DNA from: Actinomortierella ambigua
Taxonomy: Eukaryota > Mortierellomycota > Mortierellomycetes > Mortierellales > Mortierellaceae
Direction of reading: 5' to 3'
Assembly: GCA_016098155.1 (NCBI GenBank)
Contig: JAAAJB010000008.1
Location: forward strand, 62,001 to 126,000
Length of the DNA stretch: 64,000 nt
In this document: piece by piece, positions 23,916-33,839 of the stretch
Position numbering within the stretch: the stretch's first letter is position 1
Layout: every line of letters starts with the position of its first letter
Made by a program: the position numbers and the translations under genes
The notes under the pieces: model-generated
Seen by the model: only the letters and a program-made list of their open reading frames with translations
What the model was told of the DNA's origin: nothing
The model's database searches: none

Positions 23916-24437
23916 TCCAGCAACATCTCACATCCTTGTGTTTGTGCAACCCGCGACACGCGCCCGCGAAACACATCGACCAACACTTTCCATAGAGCTG
24001 GATTCCAAACATGTTCGTATAAAGCATCTACTTTTTTTTGTCTCTACCCTTCGTTCCTTTCACGCGTGGTCATTAAACCCTAGGTGTAGAAAGGGGGCTA
24101 GGGAAGGGTGGGGCGAAGGTCATCTTGTTTCGGCAGAGAAGCGGCATGGCATCGGCAAAATTTAGCCGCACTGGTTGTGGGGGAAGAGAACACACGCGCA
24201 CGCACAGAGAGAGAGAGAGAAGGGGGCGGGGGAGGAGAGGAGAGCTTGTTTCCGGGAGGGGGGGTGGGGAAGTCTCGAGACTGACAATTTCATGTGCTCT
24301 TTGGGACCGATACTCTCAAACCTTATTGATCAACTTGCCTGAAGTGACAGAATGGTCCATAAATACAGTGCGACCCCTTTCGCTTCGCTCCATTTCACAT
24401 CTACTCGATCCTCATTTCTCACCACATTCGCAACATA
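23916..24437. other. Intergenic region, UBC12 3' end to reductase promoter
   Basis: Contains the UBC12 3' flank, a purine-rich stretch at about 24190-24280, and a TATA-like CATAAATA at 24358-24365, about 75 nt before the reductase ATG. No gene was recognised. Confidence 0.45.
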
Positions 24438-25856
24438 ATGTCTGCCCACCCTGTCGCTCCTACTACCTCTGTTTTCAAGGAGGATATTCTCAAGGGCAAA
24501 GTCGCCTTTGTCACCGGTAACCACTTAACTGTCTCTTATCCCCAGACACGGCCACCTTGTTTTTTTCCGCCATCATCCTCCGCTACCTGAATACATACAG
24601 TGTTTCGGCTATTAACCCTTCCCCGTACACCTTTCACGCTCGTTGCAGGTGGTGGCTCCGGTATCTGCAGAGGAATGACCGAGGCTCTTGTTCGCCATGG
24701 TGCCAAGGCCACAATTGTCAGCCGAACGTATGCGAAATTTTGATGAACGAAACCAAGCTGCTTGACAGCACTGATGTACGCTTTGATCTGCGCATTGGTT
24801 TGAACACCTCTCACCACTCCACCATCTCTCCGTGTGTGTGTGTCTTTTTTAGGCTGTCCAAGCTTGAGACTGCCGCCAAAGAAATGAGCCAGGCTACTGG
24901 TAGGGAGCTGTACTTGACTGGTAGAAAAGGTCTTTGCGAACGCAAGTATCCGCCCATCGTGTTGCTGATCAACCACGCTAATTCCTTTTAGGCGGTGAGG
25001 TGTACGCTGTTGCTGCCGATGTCCGTGACCCCAAGCAGGTTCAGGCTGCTGTCGAGAAGCATATCGAGAAGTTTGGCCGCATTGATATTCTCATTAACGG
25101 AGGTTAGTTGAACACTTCCTGTGAATTGTTTGGAAATGACCAAGGACCGGCCGGACCTTGATATGATTCGATCACATATCAACATTTACTCGGCTTGAAA
25201 CACAATCCAAATAGCTGCCGGCAACTTCTTGTGCCTCTCCCAGCACCTGTCTTTCAACGCTTTCCGCTCTGTCATTGAAATCGGTATGTTGTGTCTGCAT
25301 ATGATCCGGTGGTGGTAAGCCTGAGAGACATTGCTCTAACAAGTCCATGCTCACATTGCTTTTGGTAGATCTCATTGGTACTTTCAACACCGCAAAGTGC
25401 TGCTTTCCTTACCTCAAGGAATCCAAGGGCTCGATCATCAATGTCTCTGCTACTCTGCACTACAACGGCACGGTGTTCCAGTCGCACCCTTCGGCTGCCA
25501 AGGCTGGCGTTGATGCCCTGAGCAGGGTCTGGGCCAACGAGTGGGGTCCTCTTGGTATCCGATCAAACGTTATTGCCCCCGGTCCCATTGCCGGTACGGT
25601 TGGCATGGCCAAGTTGTCCCCCGATAACGAGACTGTCCGGGTGCCGATCGGTCGCCTGGGCGAGGTTCGCGATATCGAGCATGCCACACTGTACCTCGCC
25701 TCGGATGCAGGTGCATATGTCACAGGCCACATCCTGGTTGTCGATGGTGGACAGTGGCTCCAGCCAGGCTTGACCAACGGATATCCTCTGCTCTGCGAAC
25801 AGGAGTTTGACATTCGAGGCATGATGGAGGGCCGTGAGAAGACAGCGAAGCTTTAG
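24438..25856 (+). CDS. Peroxisomal 2,4-dienoyl-CoA reductase (short-chain dehydrogenase)
   Basis: Six exons (24438-24516, 24649-24727, 24853-24899, 24992-25102, 25215-25283, 25369-25856), including a 47-nt one, give 290 residues. The SDR nucleotide-binding motif TGGGSGIC sits across the first junction. NGAAGNFLCL and the PSAAKAGVDAL helix with its Lys match peroxisomal 2,4-dienoyl-CoA reductases (Sps19/DECR2) rather than classical YxxxK enzymes. The C-terminus ends AKL, a canonical type 1 peroxisomal targeting signal. The enzyme uses NADPH to reduce 2,4-dienoyl-CoA to a 3-enoyl-CoA during beta-oxidation of unsaturated fatty acids. A TATA-like box lies 75 nt upstream. Substrate assignment follows the family and the targeting signal. 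Confidence 0.9.
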
Positions 25857-26103
25857 ATGGTACACAAGAATAATGTACGAACCAATAATACAGTTTTTTT
25901 GTTGCATTTGATGCATGTTTTTTTGGGAATTGCACACAGTCGCATTCGAGGTGAATTTGATCTTCCATTACTTCCTTTTCCCCTCCTTCCATTCCCGCTA
26001 CAGCAGAAGGGAGAGAGTGAGAGAGAAAGAGAGAGACAAGCACCATCATTCTGCCACCTTCCTCCCCTCCTACCCTATTCCTCACAAACGTGCATGAGAA
26101 AAA

Positions 26104-29100
26104 ATGCCTTCGAATTCGCCTTCAGGCTTCTCCTACGGGCCTTCCTACCACCACCACCAGCAGGGCTATGAGCCTCCCTCCTACTACCCAAAGAACGAAG
26201 GCCATTCCTACAGCGAGCGGTCATACTTCCCACAGGACAAGCAACCAGCCCATCTGTATCACCACCGCCCCGCGTACGATCGGCCAACGGAGCAGCACAG
26301 CTCATCCTACCACTCGCATGGCGAGGTCGAGAGTGATCCCTCGATGGACCATGCTGCTGACACCTTGCTGATGCTGAGCCATGCTGCATTCATGTCTCCT
26401 AGTGCTGCCCAGTCTGTCATGAGCCGGAGGGATTCAGATTTCGCAGGCAGGCCTGAATCCCAAGTCTACCAGCATCAGCACCAGCATCAGCACCAGTACC
26501 AGCAGTACCAGCAGTACCAGCACCAGCACCAGCATCATCAGCATCAGCGGAGCTTCCATGAGAGCACCAGTGGCGGAGTCAAACATCATGGCCACCACAA
26601 TGCAACCGACTACTCCAGCCACTCTTACCGCCACCACCAGCAGCATGCACCTTCCCCCTTCCAGACAAGATCTGGTCATGGCGAGCATCCTTCGTATATT
26701 CAACATTCGGTACACAAAGAGCATTTCCAGGTGTCTGCAGCTGGTGCACCTCTTCAGGCATCAGCGACACCCTTGTCTCAGTCTCGGCTTAATGCACCAG
26801 TGTCGGACTATAACCCAAGCCCAGTCACTTCCCTTTTGTCTGAGCGGCCCTCTCCATCAGCAGGTGCCCAAGCAAGCTCGAGTAAGAGCAACGGCAATAG
26901 CATGGACATTGACCGCCGTATTGATGTCCCCCGTGCTCCCTCTGCCTTCTCTCATTCCAATGTGGCTGAAGAGGATGAGGACGAAGGAGAGGACGAGGTC
27001 ATGTCTGAAGGTGTGGTCCGTGTAAACACCCGCCTGGCTCCACTTACTCTTCCAACGGGTCAGTCTCCGACGTCGTTGCGAGGCCCCAATACCCCCTTCT
27101 CTCCCACAACGCCCCGAGAGCTTCCCGAGCACGGTGCTAGCCCAGCAGAGACAACAGCACGACTGAACAACAGTGCTGGTCGGCGGCAGCAGCAGCAGCA
27201 GCAGCACTCTCAGCAGCAGCAGCAGCAAAGGGGGCAGCAACAGCACCAGCAACAGAAAGGCAGGGCAAAGAGGAATGAGAACCAAAACAAAAACAGACGA
27301 AACAACAGTCATCAGCTGCTGCTGCATCAACACCTCGATGACGAGGAGCCGATGGACTACTTCTTCCCTCGTTCGCCCACATCGTCCTCTCCTTCCTCGG
27401 CCACCTCGCCTGCCTCTTCCCCATTGTCGCAGCTCCGCATCCTCACCCACCACTTTGTTTCGATCCAGGCGCACGCATCACCTTCCTCCAGCCGATTCAA
27501 GCACCCTCCTTCCCACCACTTCCCATTCCCCATTACTGCAACGCCGCCCGTCTCGCCCCCCGCCTCGCCAGGCATCACATCACATCCTCATTCACCCTCC
27601 ATGCCAAACTCGCCTTCCAAGAACACTGCTGCAGCCTCTGGTGACTTGGCTGATCAGCCTTGCCCATCTTCCCCTACTCCATCGGGAACCGCTTTGCCTC
27701 TCTTCGGTCAGGACACATATGTACGGCAAACGGGAACTGCATCGCGCTCGAAATTCAAGCCGCGATGGCACACGCAGCCTTACATGATGTTCCTTGCTTT
27801 GCGATCCATGCCTGGCCGAACAGCTGCTCGTCAAGAACTGATTACAGCAGCGGTCGAGTTGGACAAAAAATTTAGCGCCGAACGTGGTCTTCCTCGCGTG
27901 TTCACCGGAAAGGTAAACTATCCATGCACGCGTTTGTTGTGTGTTGTCTCACCATTTACTATTGTGCCCTTGATTGGTGGCCAAACTACAGCAGACTGAC
28001 AGTGTGCAATGGTACTCTGTCTGTGCATATCGAATTAGACACCCATGAACTCTGCCTCCGCTTGCTTGACCAACAATGGCGACAAGTACTTTATCCCGTT
28101 TAAGCCAGAAGGCAGCAGGAGTACGCACTTCAGACTGGCGTACCAACCTGGTGATTTTGACACTGCTGTCAAGGAGTATGACACCTGGATGCAGAAGCTA
28201 ATCAAGCATGACTGGCCCCTCTGCTTTGGTACGCCCAAGCCAGGCGCTTTACCGATCCATCTGTTGGACAAGACGCAAGGAGAGGAGCCAATAGTACAGC
28301 AGGGCGATGCTACTTCCGTCCAGCCAGCATCTTTGCTGGAGCCATTGAAGAGTGGTGATAGCGAAGAGGCACTGGCCTCCGAGTCTCGCAAGCGATCACT
28401 CGAGTCGGTTGATCTGGCTGACTCTGCTCAAGGCAAAAAGGTCAAGATTGAGGATGAGCCTACCAACGCTGCCAGTAACACCTTCCAGAATGGTGGCATT
28501 GCGAGTGGCAACGACGCTGTCATCACCACTGCCACTACCGCTACCGCTACCACTACCACTATTACCACCACTACCACAACCGCTACCACTTCCACTACCA
28601 CTACCACTGCCACCACTCCGACAACCACTGGGACTACCACACCGACGACCACAGAGTCCTTAGCCACTGACTCTGAAGCCAAAGTCGCTGAAAAGATGGA
28701 GCAGCTCGACCTTCAAGCGCCATCAAGTGGCCAATCCACACCGTCCAAACCAGCGACGACGAAAAAGACGTACAACCGGGACGAAAACGATCGGGTCGAC
28801 GAGTACCGTCTGGAAGACTTGGATTTGAGTACAGTGCCGGCCAAGCTGTCGGATATTGTGCGGGTGGATTTGTCGACGATCGCGAATGCCGGCAATGGTC
28901 TGTTTGCCGTCCGAGATTTACCCGCGAGCACGCCGCTGGGCTTCTATTTCGGAGTCCCGATGACGGAGAATGAGTTTGACTCGCTCAAGGATGGTGTCGG
29001 TGTGGCGTCGCATTACTCGATTATGTACCGCCGGACGGTGCTGGACGCGACGGACGACAAGGGGATGCCTTATACAGACCCGGATGGCCGCCTGTACTGC

Positions 29101-29439
29101 CCATTCCATTTTATGAATGAGGATCCTAAGGGGAATATCTCGTTCATCACGGGGTCGGTGGTGAATCAGGTGATCTGCACGACGAATCGCGATATCAAGG
29201 CTGGCGAGGAGCTCTTTGTGTTTTATGGCAAGGAAGTGGATCGCCACTGGCAGGAAAGTAGCAGCCAGGACAACCAGGATGGAAGCAACCAAGGAAGCGA
29301 TGCAGGCAGCGAATCGGGCGGTAAGACATCGCGTAGCAACTCTCGTGGAGGCTCGGTCCCACCTCTGCGACGGGAGCTGGAGAGTGGGGATCGTCCTCGG
29401 CGCACTAATGTTTACAAGCCAGCACGATACACTCGGTGA
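26104..29439 (+). CDS. SET-domain protein with long disordered N-terminus and a winged-helix-like module
   Basis: Two exons (26104-27912, 28039-29439) join in phase 0 and give about 1069 residues. Residues 1-540 are low in complexity: His/Gln tracts, an acidic patch (EEDEDEGEDEV), poly-Gln and Ser/Pro runs. A compact segment spans the intron (about 550-660), from KPRWHTQPYMMFLALRSMPG through GKTPMNSASACLTNNGDKYF. Its helix-helix-hairpin look recalls HARE-HTH or forkhead folds, which is inference. A Thr-rich tract follows (28530-28670). The SET domain (about 870-1007) has GNGLFAVRDLPASTPLGFY, FHFMNEDPKGNISFI and IKAGEELFVFYG. The usual NHSCxPN is replaced by NEDPKGN, so methyltransferase activity is uncertain. 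The likely role is nuclear chromatin regulation. Confidence 0.75.
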
Positions 29440-29914
29440 CGAGCGCACTTTTTTTGATTTAACTTCTCTGCTGCATGCTTCATGTGCTGGTCATTCCACC
29501 ACCGCTTCCCACCTTCCTTCACTTTTATACCTCATTGCTCCATTTTTTCATTCTCCTCTTCTCTTGTGATTGTAGTATCCTTTTCTTTGCAAGTGGCATG
29601 CCCTTCGCCCTCGCATCTTGCTTTTTTAAGGCCGTGTTTTTTTCTTCTTCTCCTACCTGTTTTTACTCCTTTGTATTTGTATGCTTTGTTCGAATATAAT
29701 CATTCTTTTTCAATGCAATGAACATAACCTCTTGAAGAAATGCAAAGTGGTTTATTGTAACAAGAAAGTGAGAAAAGAAAGAAAAGTGGGATAAAAATTA
29801 CATGTCAGGCGCTGAAAAGGGCAGTACAATTTCTTTTGCTTTGCTTGTTGGCCAAAAGGAAGGAAAGAGAGAGAAAGAAACGGAAAACAAATAAACACGC
29901 TCTATTTTTTTTCT
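29440..29914. other. Convergent 3' region between the SET gene and NHP2
   Basis: T-rich on the left and A-rich on the right, with AATAAA-like elements on both strands, as expected for facing 3' UTRs. No gene was recognised. Confidence 0.5.
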
Positions 29915-30834
29915 TTAGTAGATGATGGCCTCATCCAGCTCCTTGACCTTGGAAAAGCACTCATCGTACAGATCCTTGTAATCCTTTGCGGCATCCATAT
30001 CCTTCTTCTTGCCACCCAGAACAACCATCACACACGAGGTGGGGCGCTTGGTCGAGCCAGCAGTGCCAAGGTCCTCCTTCGAGGGCAGGAAAACGTAAGG
30101 AACGTTGTTGTCTTCGCACAGAACGGGGACGTGGGTGACGACATCGATGGGCGAGATGTCGCCAGCAATCAAGACCAGACCCTTCTCGCCCTTGCGCAGG
30201 CCCTTGACGACCTCCTTCACACCACGCTTGACATGCTTGGCCTTGGCAGCTATACAAGAGAAAGAGAAAAAAAAAAGGATAAAGGGAAAGAATGAGACGG
30301 TCGTGCCAAAAAAGCAAAGTAATGTCGATCCGATCCGGTCAGATCGGGTCAGATCAGATATGAGACCGGAAGGTGGTCGGTGCCAATGTCCTGCGCACGT
30401 GTAGTAGTGTGGAAATACTGCATCTATGCCACTCCAGGCGATGATGAGCACGAGCTGGGGCGAGGCTGTTGAAGGCGCGCATAGATCAATGCATGTGGAA
30501 GGACTGCTTGTCGCCTGTGCGGCTGGTTACTCTCTGGGCCTCCACTCGGTATTGATAAAATCTGGCAATGATGGACAGTGATTGGCATTGATGATGGAGC
30601 TGGGGTGGAGACGGTTGGTGAATAACCAAGGTAAGGGCAAAGCTGGGGGAGGCGAAGGGGTTTCATCATACCCTTCTTGACAGTCTTGAGCAGCTTCTTG
30701 GTCAGCTTATCTTGAGCGAGAGGCGAGGCAATGGGGGAGATCTCCAAGGTCTTGCGGGGAGCGTCAACCTCCATGTCCGAGTCATTGCCCGAGGCAGCGG
30801 CCTTGACCTTCTTTTCCTTCTTTTCCTTTGCCAT
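29915..30834 (-). CDS. NHP2: H/ACA ribonucleoprotein subunit NHP2 (L7Ae family)
   Basis: Two exons in transcript order, 30834-30672 and 30249-29915, give 165 residues, close to yeast Nhp2. It opens with a Lys-rich segment (MAKEKKEKKVK), then ISPIASPLAQDKLTKKLLK. Exon 2 has the L7Ae RNA-binding core: KHVKRGVKEVVKGLRKGEKG, LVLIAGDISPIDVVTHVPVL and the LGTAGSTKRPTSCVMV stretch. NHP2 is a core protein of H/ACA snoRNPs that guide pseudouridylation of rRNA in the nucleolus, and of telomerase RNPs in some lineages. Snu13 and L7Ae are relatives, but the basic N-terminus and the TSCVMV end fit Nhp2. The 422-nt intron is long for such a small gene. The start codon lies 207 nt from CDC73 on the other strand. 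Confidence 0.93.
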
Positions 30835-31041
30835 TGTGATGTGAGTGTGATGTGGATGTGTGAAGCTTTGATGCACTGTTTAGGCTCCCACTACCATACA
30901 AAAAAAAAAGAAGCACAAAAATTAGCAGCCACCAAAACACCGAAATTGCGGCGTGTTTGACGTCATTTTTTGGCTGGAAAGAGTGAGGGTCCAGCCAAAG
31001 TCATTTGTCCCACCACACATCACCGACTTGACCCTCATCCC
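30835..31041. promoter_or_regulatory. Shared head-to-head promoter, NHP2 / CDC73
   Basis: Only 207 nt separate the start codons of two divergently transcribed genes, so this interval must hold both core promoters and both 5' UTRs. An A(10) run sits at 30899-30909. No clear TATA box was seen on either strand. Confidence 0.6.
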
Positions 31042-32594
31042 ATGGCGCAAGACCCTCTCTCCCTCTTGAGGGACTTTACTGTCTCTAAGAAGCCCATCGC
31101 ACTCGTCAATGCCGATGGTGGTGTGGTGACAGAGCTGACAGAGGCCACTGATGTGGTCTTCCAGGATGACACACAGTCCATCAAGGTTCCTCGTACCACA
31201 CCCACCACTTACCGACGCGGCGCCAGCGAGGAAACATATACCCTCGAGACCTTGCTGTTCCTTCTGCAGCGCGCTAACCAGAGCGTTGCCGAGTACTCTC
31301 TCGAGGGTGCCACCAAAGGAATTCCAATTGTCTCCATCCTTGACAGGCGATCGGTGCTTGACTATCTGACAGGCGTCACGGCAACCTCGGCAAACATTGT
31401 CCAACAGACAGACACGAGTATGTAGCTAAAATCAAAGGAACACCGAACAGACATGGATCGATCTTGCACAGAGAACGTTTTCTATTTCAGGATACGGCAC
31501 CTGTGTATCCTACTCCTCACCACTGACCATACCGTCTGTCATGTCCTTTTTTAGGCAAGCGTGCTGCTGATCAGACGATGGATATTGATACAGAGAGCGC
31601 GACTAAGAAACCAAAGATATCCAACCAATCAGCCTATGGAGACGAAGCAGAGATCTTACGCGCCATCATTTCCAAGGAGCGGCTCTGCAAGACCACAGCC
31701 AGCGTCCTGCGCGGCAACCGATCTTTCGCCAACATCCAAAAGACCGGCATCGGCTTGTTGCTCAAGGGCAAGCCTAAGGACGACAAGAATGCAAAACAGC
31801 GATCACAAGATCCACGGGCAACGAATGCACCACCTTCGACACAACCTTCCTCGTCAACATCACGACACCCATCCTCCTCCTCAGCAGCAGCCACATCCAG
31901 CAGCACAGCAGGCGCAGGAGCAGGAGCCACGACCGGTTCTGGAAGCAGCAGTAACAGCCGATCGCGACCATCATCGTCACGCGTTCCAATCATTATTGTT
32001 CCAGCCGCCATTACATCGATGCTCACTCTGTACAATATCAAGCAATTCCTCGAGAGGCAAGAGTATGTGGACGGCCAGGTCGCCAAGGAGCAGTTTGGCA
32101 ACAAGCAAAAACCAAACTACCTGAATCTGGAACGGCGACAAAAGGCCAATGAGACGCACAAGACGGTTTATCAGGTGGTGGACAGCACGGACCAACTGCG
32201 ACCGGAAGACTGGGATCGTGTTGTCTGCGTCTTTACCAATGGCGCTGAGTGGCAGTTCAAGAAACTCAAGTGGCCCAAGCCCATTGATCTCTTTGCCAAC
32301 GTCAAAGGATTCTACGTCAAATGGACAGATGAGCAGCCCAAGGAGGTTGTCAAGACATGGAATGTCGAAACCATCAATGTAAGCCTTTTTTTTTTCTTTG
32401 GTCACTACTTGATCCATCTTAGTTGACCGTCATGTATTCTGATTTATCTTTTTTTATTATTATTTTTATCTCTATCTCCTGCCATGACCTAGATTGACCG
32501 CAATAGGCGCCACACGGATCGTGCGCGAGTGACAGAATTCTGGGACAAGTTGCAGAGCTGGTGCTTGAAGAACAAGCCGCAACTGGCATCATAG
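31042..32594 (+). CDS. CDC73: Paf1 complex subunit CDC73 (parafibromin)
   Basis: Three exons (31042-31417, 31555-32378, 32493-32594) give 433 residues. The N-terminal region begins MAQDPLSLLRDFTVSKKPIA and includes YTLETLLFLLQRANQSVAEY, matching the conserved Cdc73 start. The middle has the RAIISKERLCKTTASVLRG segment and a Ser/Ala-rich linker. The C-terminal Ras-like domain runs from VPIIIVPAAITSMLTLYNIK to the last exon (FWDKLQSWCLKNKPQLAS), with GFYVKWTDEQPKEVVKTWNV typical of the family. Cdc73 is part of the Paf1 complex that travels with RNA polymerase II and supports H2B ubiquitination, elongation and 3' end formation. The start was chosen at MAQDP; an in-frame ATG farther upstream would overlap the bidirectional promoter. 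Confidence 0.95.
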
Positions 32595-32863
32595 TTGTGT
32601 CAATGGAATCGTGTGAAATAATATGAAACAAGCTATGTGTATTTTCGACAAGTATTATTCTTTGATGGAGGAGGAGAAAAGGAAATCATGGTTGAATCGG
32701 TGGCTTCCTTATTCATAGTACACAAACCAAGGGCTGCATCTGGCTTGTTTTCAAAACACAGGGCACATTTGGGTAGAGAGTGCGGAAGAGGAGCTAGTTG
32801 GGGAACAAGAAAGGGTCAAAAGTTGTATCGTCTTTAATTTTTACATGGCTCGAAGCTAACGGC

Positions 32864-33245
32864 TTAGACAGGCCTGAGATCGGTCCTTCTTGAGATTGGC
32901 CGCGCCAGCTTTGACGTGTGCACAGTAGCCGCTGCGCCTGTAGGGTGGCGCGCTCCTGGCTTGACTACCAAGCGTGGAATATTGGAGACTGCTGGCGATA
33001 CCTTGGGTGCAGTTGTTGCCACCCCCACCGCCGTGGCCGATGGCGTTCGTGGTGGAGGCGGAGGCTTTGCGGCCTTGACGCTCGGTATCCCTGCGGACTT
33101 TGCGGCGCCGCCCTTCAGATCGTGGGTCTTGGCCATCGCGCCATCCTCTCCGATGCTGGTAGGAAGGCCTGTGAAGCCTTGCGGACCTCGGCACTGCGAT
33201 CTTGAAGGCACTGATTGAACGCCGAAGCCTCACGTGGTGATCTGT
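32864..33245 (-). pseudogene. Degraded TOG-domain (XMAP215/Stu2/ch-TOG-like) fragment
   Basis: On the minus strand one frame reads ASAFNQCLQDRSAEVRKASQ, then the match moves to another frame reading GEDGAMAKTHDLKGGAAKS followed by a Pro/Ala-rich linker (VKAAKPPPPPRTPSATA), with a stop at 32864. The pair of segments resembles the end of a HEAT/TOG domain plus linker of XMAP215-family microtubule polymerases. No upstream TOG repeats or start are present, and the change of frame near 33165 breaks the reading. I take it as a relic of a copied or disrupted gene. It could instead be one exon of an unrecognised gene; the family call is moderate. Confidence 0.45.
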
Positions 33246-33454
33246 CAGCGAAAATGTGGACTCTCACACTGGATTTTATCAACAACCAGGACAACATCGA
33301 GAAGCATGTCCATTTTGACCGCACCACCAATGTTGAGGACGACGAAGATACCGGGATGGGCCCTGACATCGATGAAGAGGAAGAAGACGAACCACTTGTA
33401 GACAATAGACACAACATGTCTCTCACCCGCCTCCTCAACCTTGTTGGAGAATAA
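33215..33454 (+). other. Short acidic open frame, possible gene or element tail
   Basis: A 79-codon frame on the opposite strand to the TOG relic. It reads INNQDNIEKHVHFDRTTNV, then an acidic stretch (DIDEEEEDEPLVDN), and ends SLTRLLNLVGE at a stop followed by an AATAAAG-containing A/T-rich segment. The composition looks protein-like and the end looks like a natural C-terminus. I recognise no family. It may be the tail of a decayed mobile element. Confidence 0.3.
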
Positions 33455-33839
33455 AAAAAAATATACCCCTCCTAATAAAGTTCAATTCAATGGGGCGCTA
33501 CCTCACTGTAAAATCCAAAAAATATTCAACCCTGATACTTTTTGGACCGGCCCTTTGTTAGCAAGTGAAAGACCACTGTATGACAAACAATGTGAGCATG
33601 CTCTTCTCGCAATTTCATTTTCATCTTTTCCCCACATCTAATTCCTCCATTCTTCATTTTAGCTCTTACACCCACACCCACAACACAAGTTTCTTCGTCG
33701 CTGAGGTTTTTGTGGACTACCTATCGTGTTATGGTAAGGGCATTGCATACTATTTTATGAGAATCATTGTTTCTAAGAAATAGAATAAAAAATAGAAGAG
33801 CTTACAACACTCCTTCTCCTTCTCTCTCGCTGTTCCCAG
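33455..33839. other. Region upstream of the kinase-Sel1 frame; no first exon recognised
   Basis: It was searched for an initiating exon for the kinase. A plausible acceptor (CTGTTCCCAG) ends at 33839 and a GTAAGG donor is at 33733, but the frame feeding that donor does not match the kinase phase with an intact start. It includes the segment CGCTACC..GACCGG (33496-33550), which also occurs near 39070. Confidence 0.4.
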
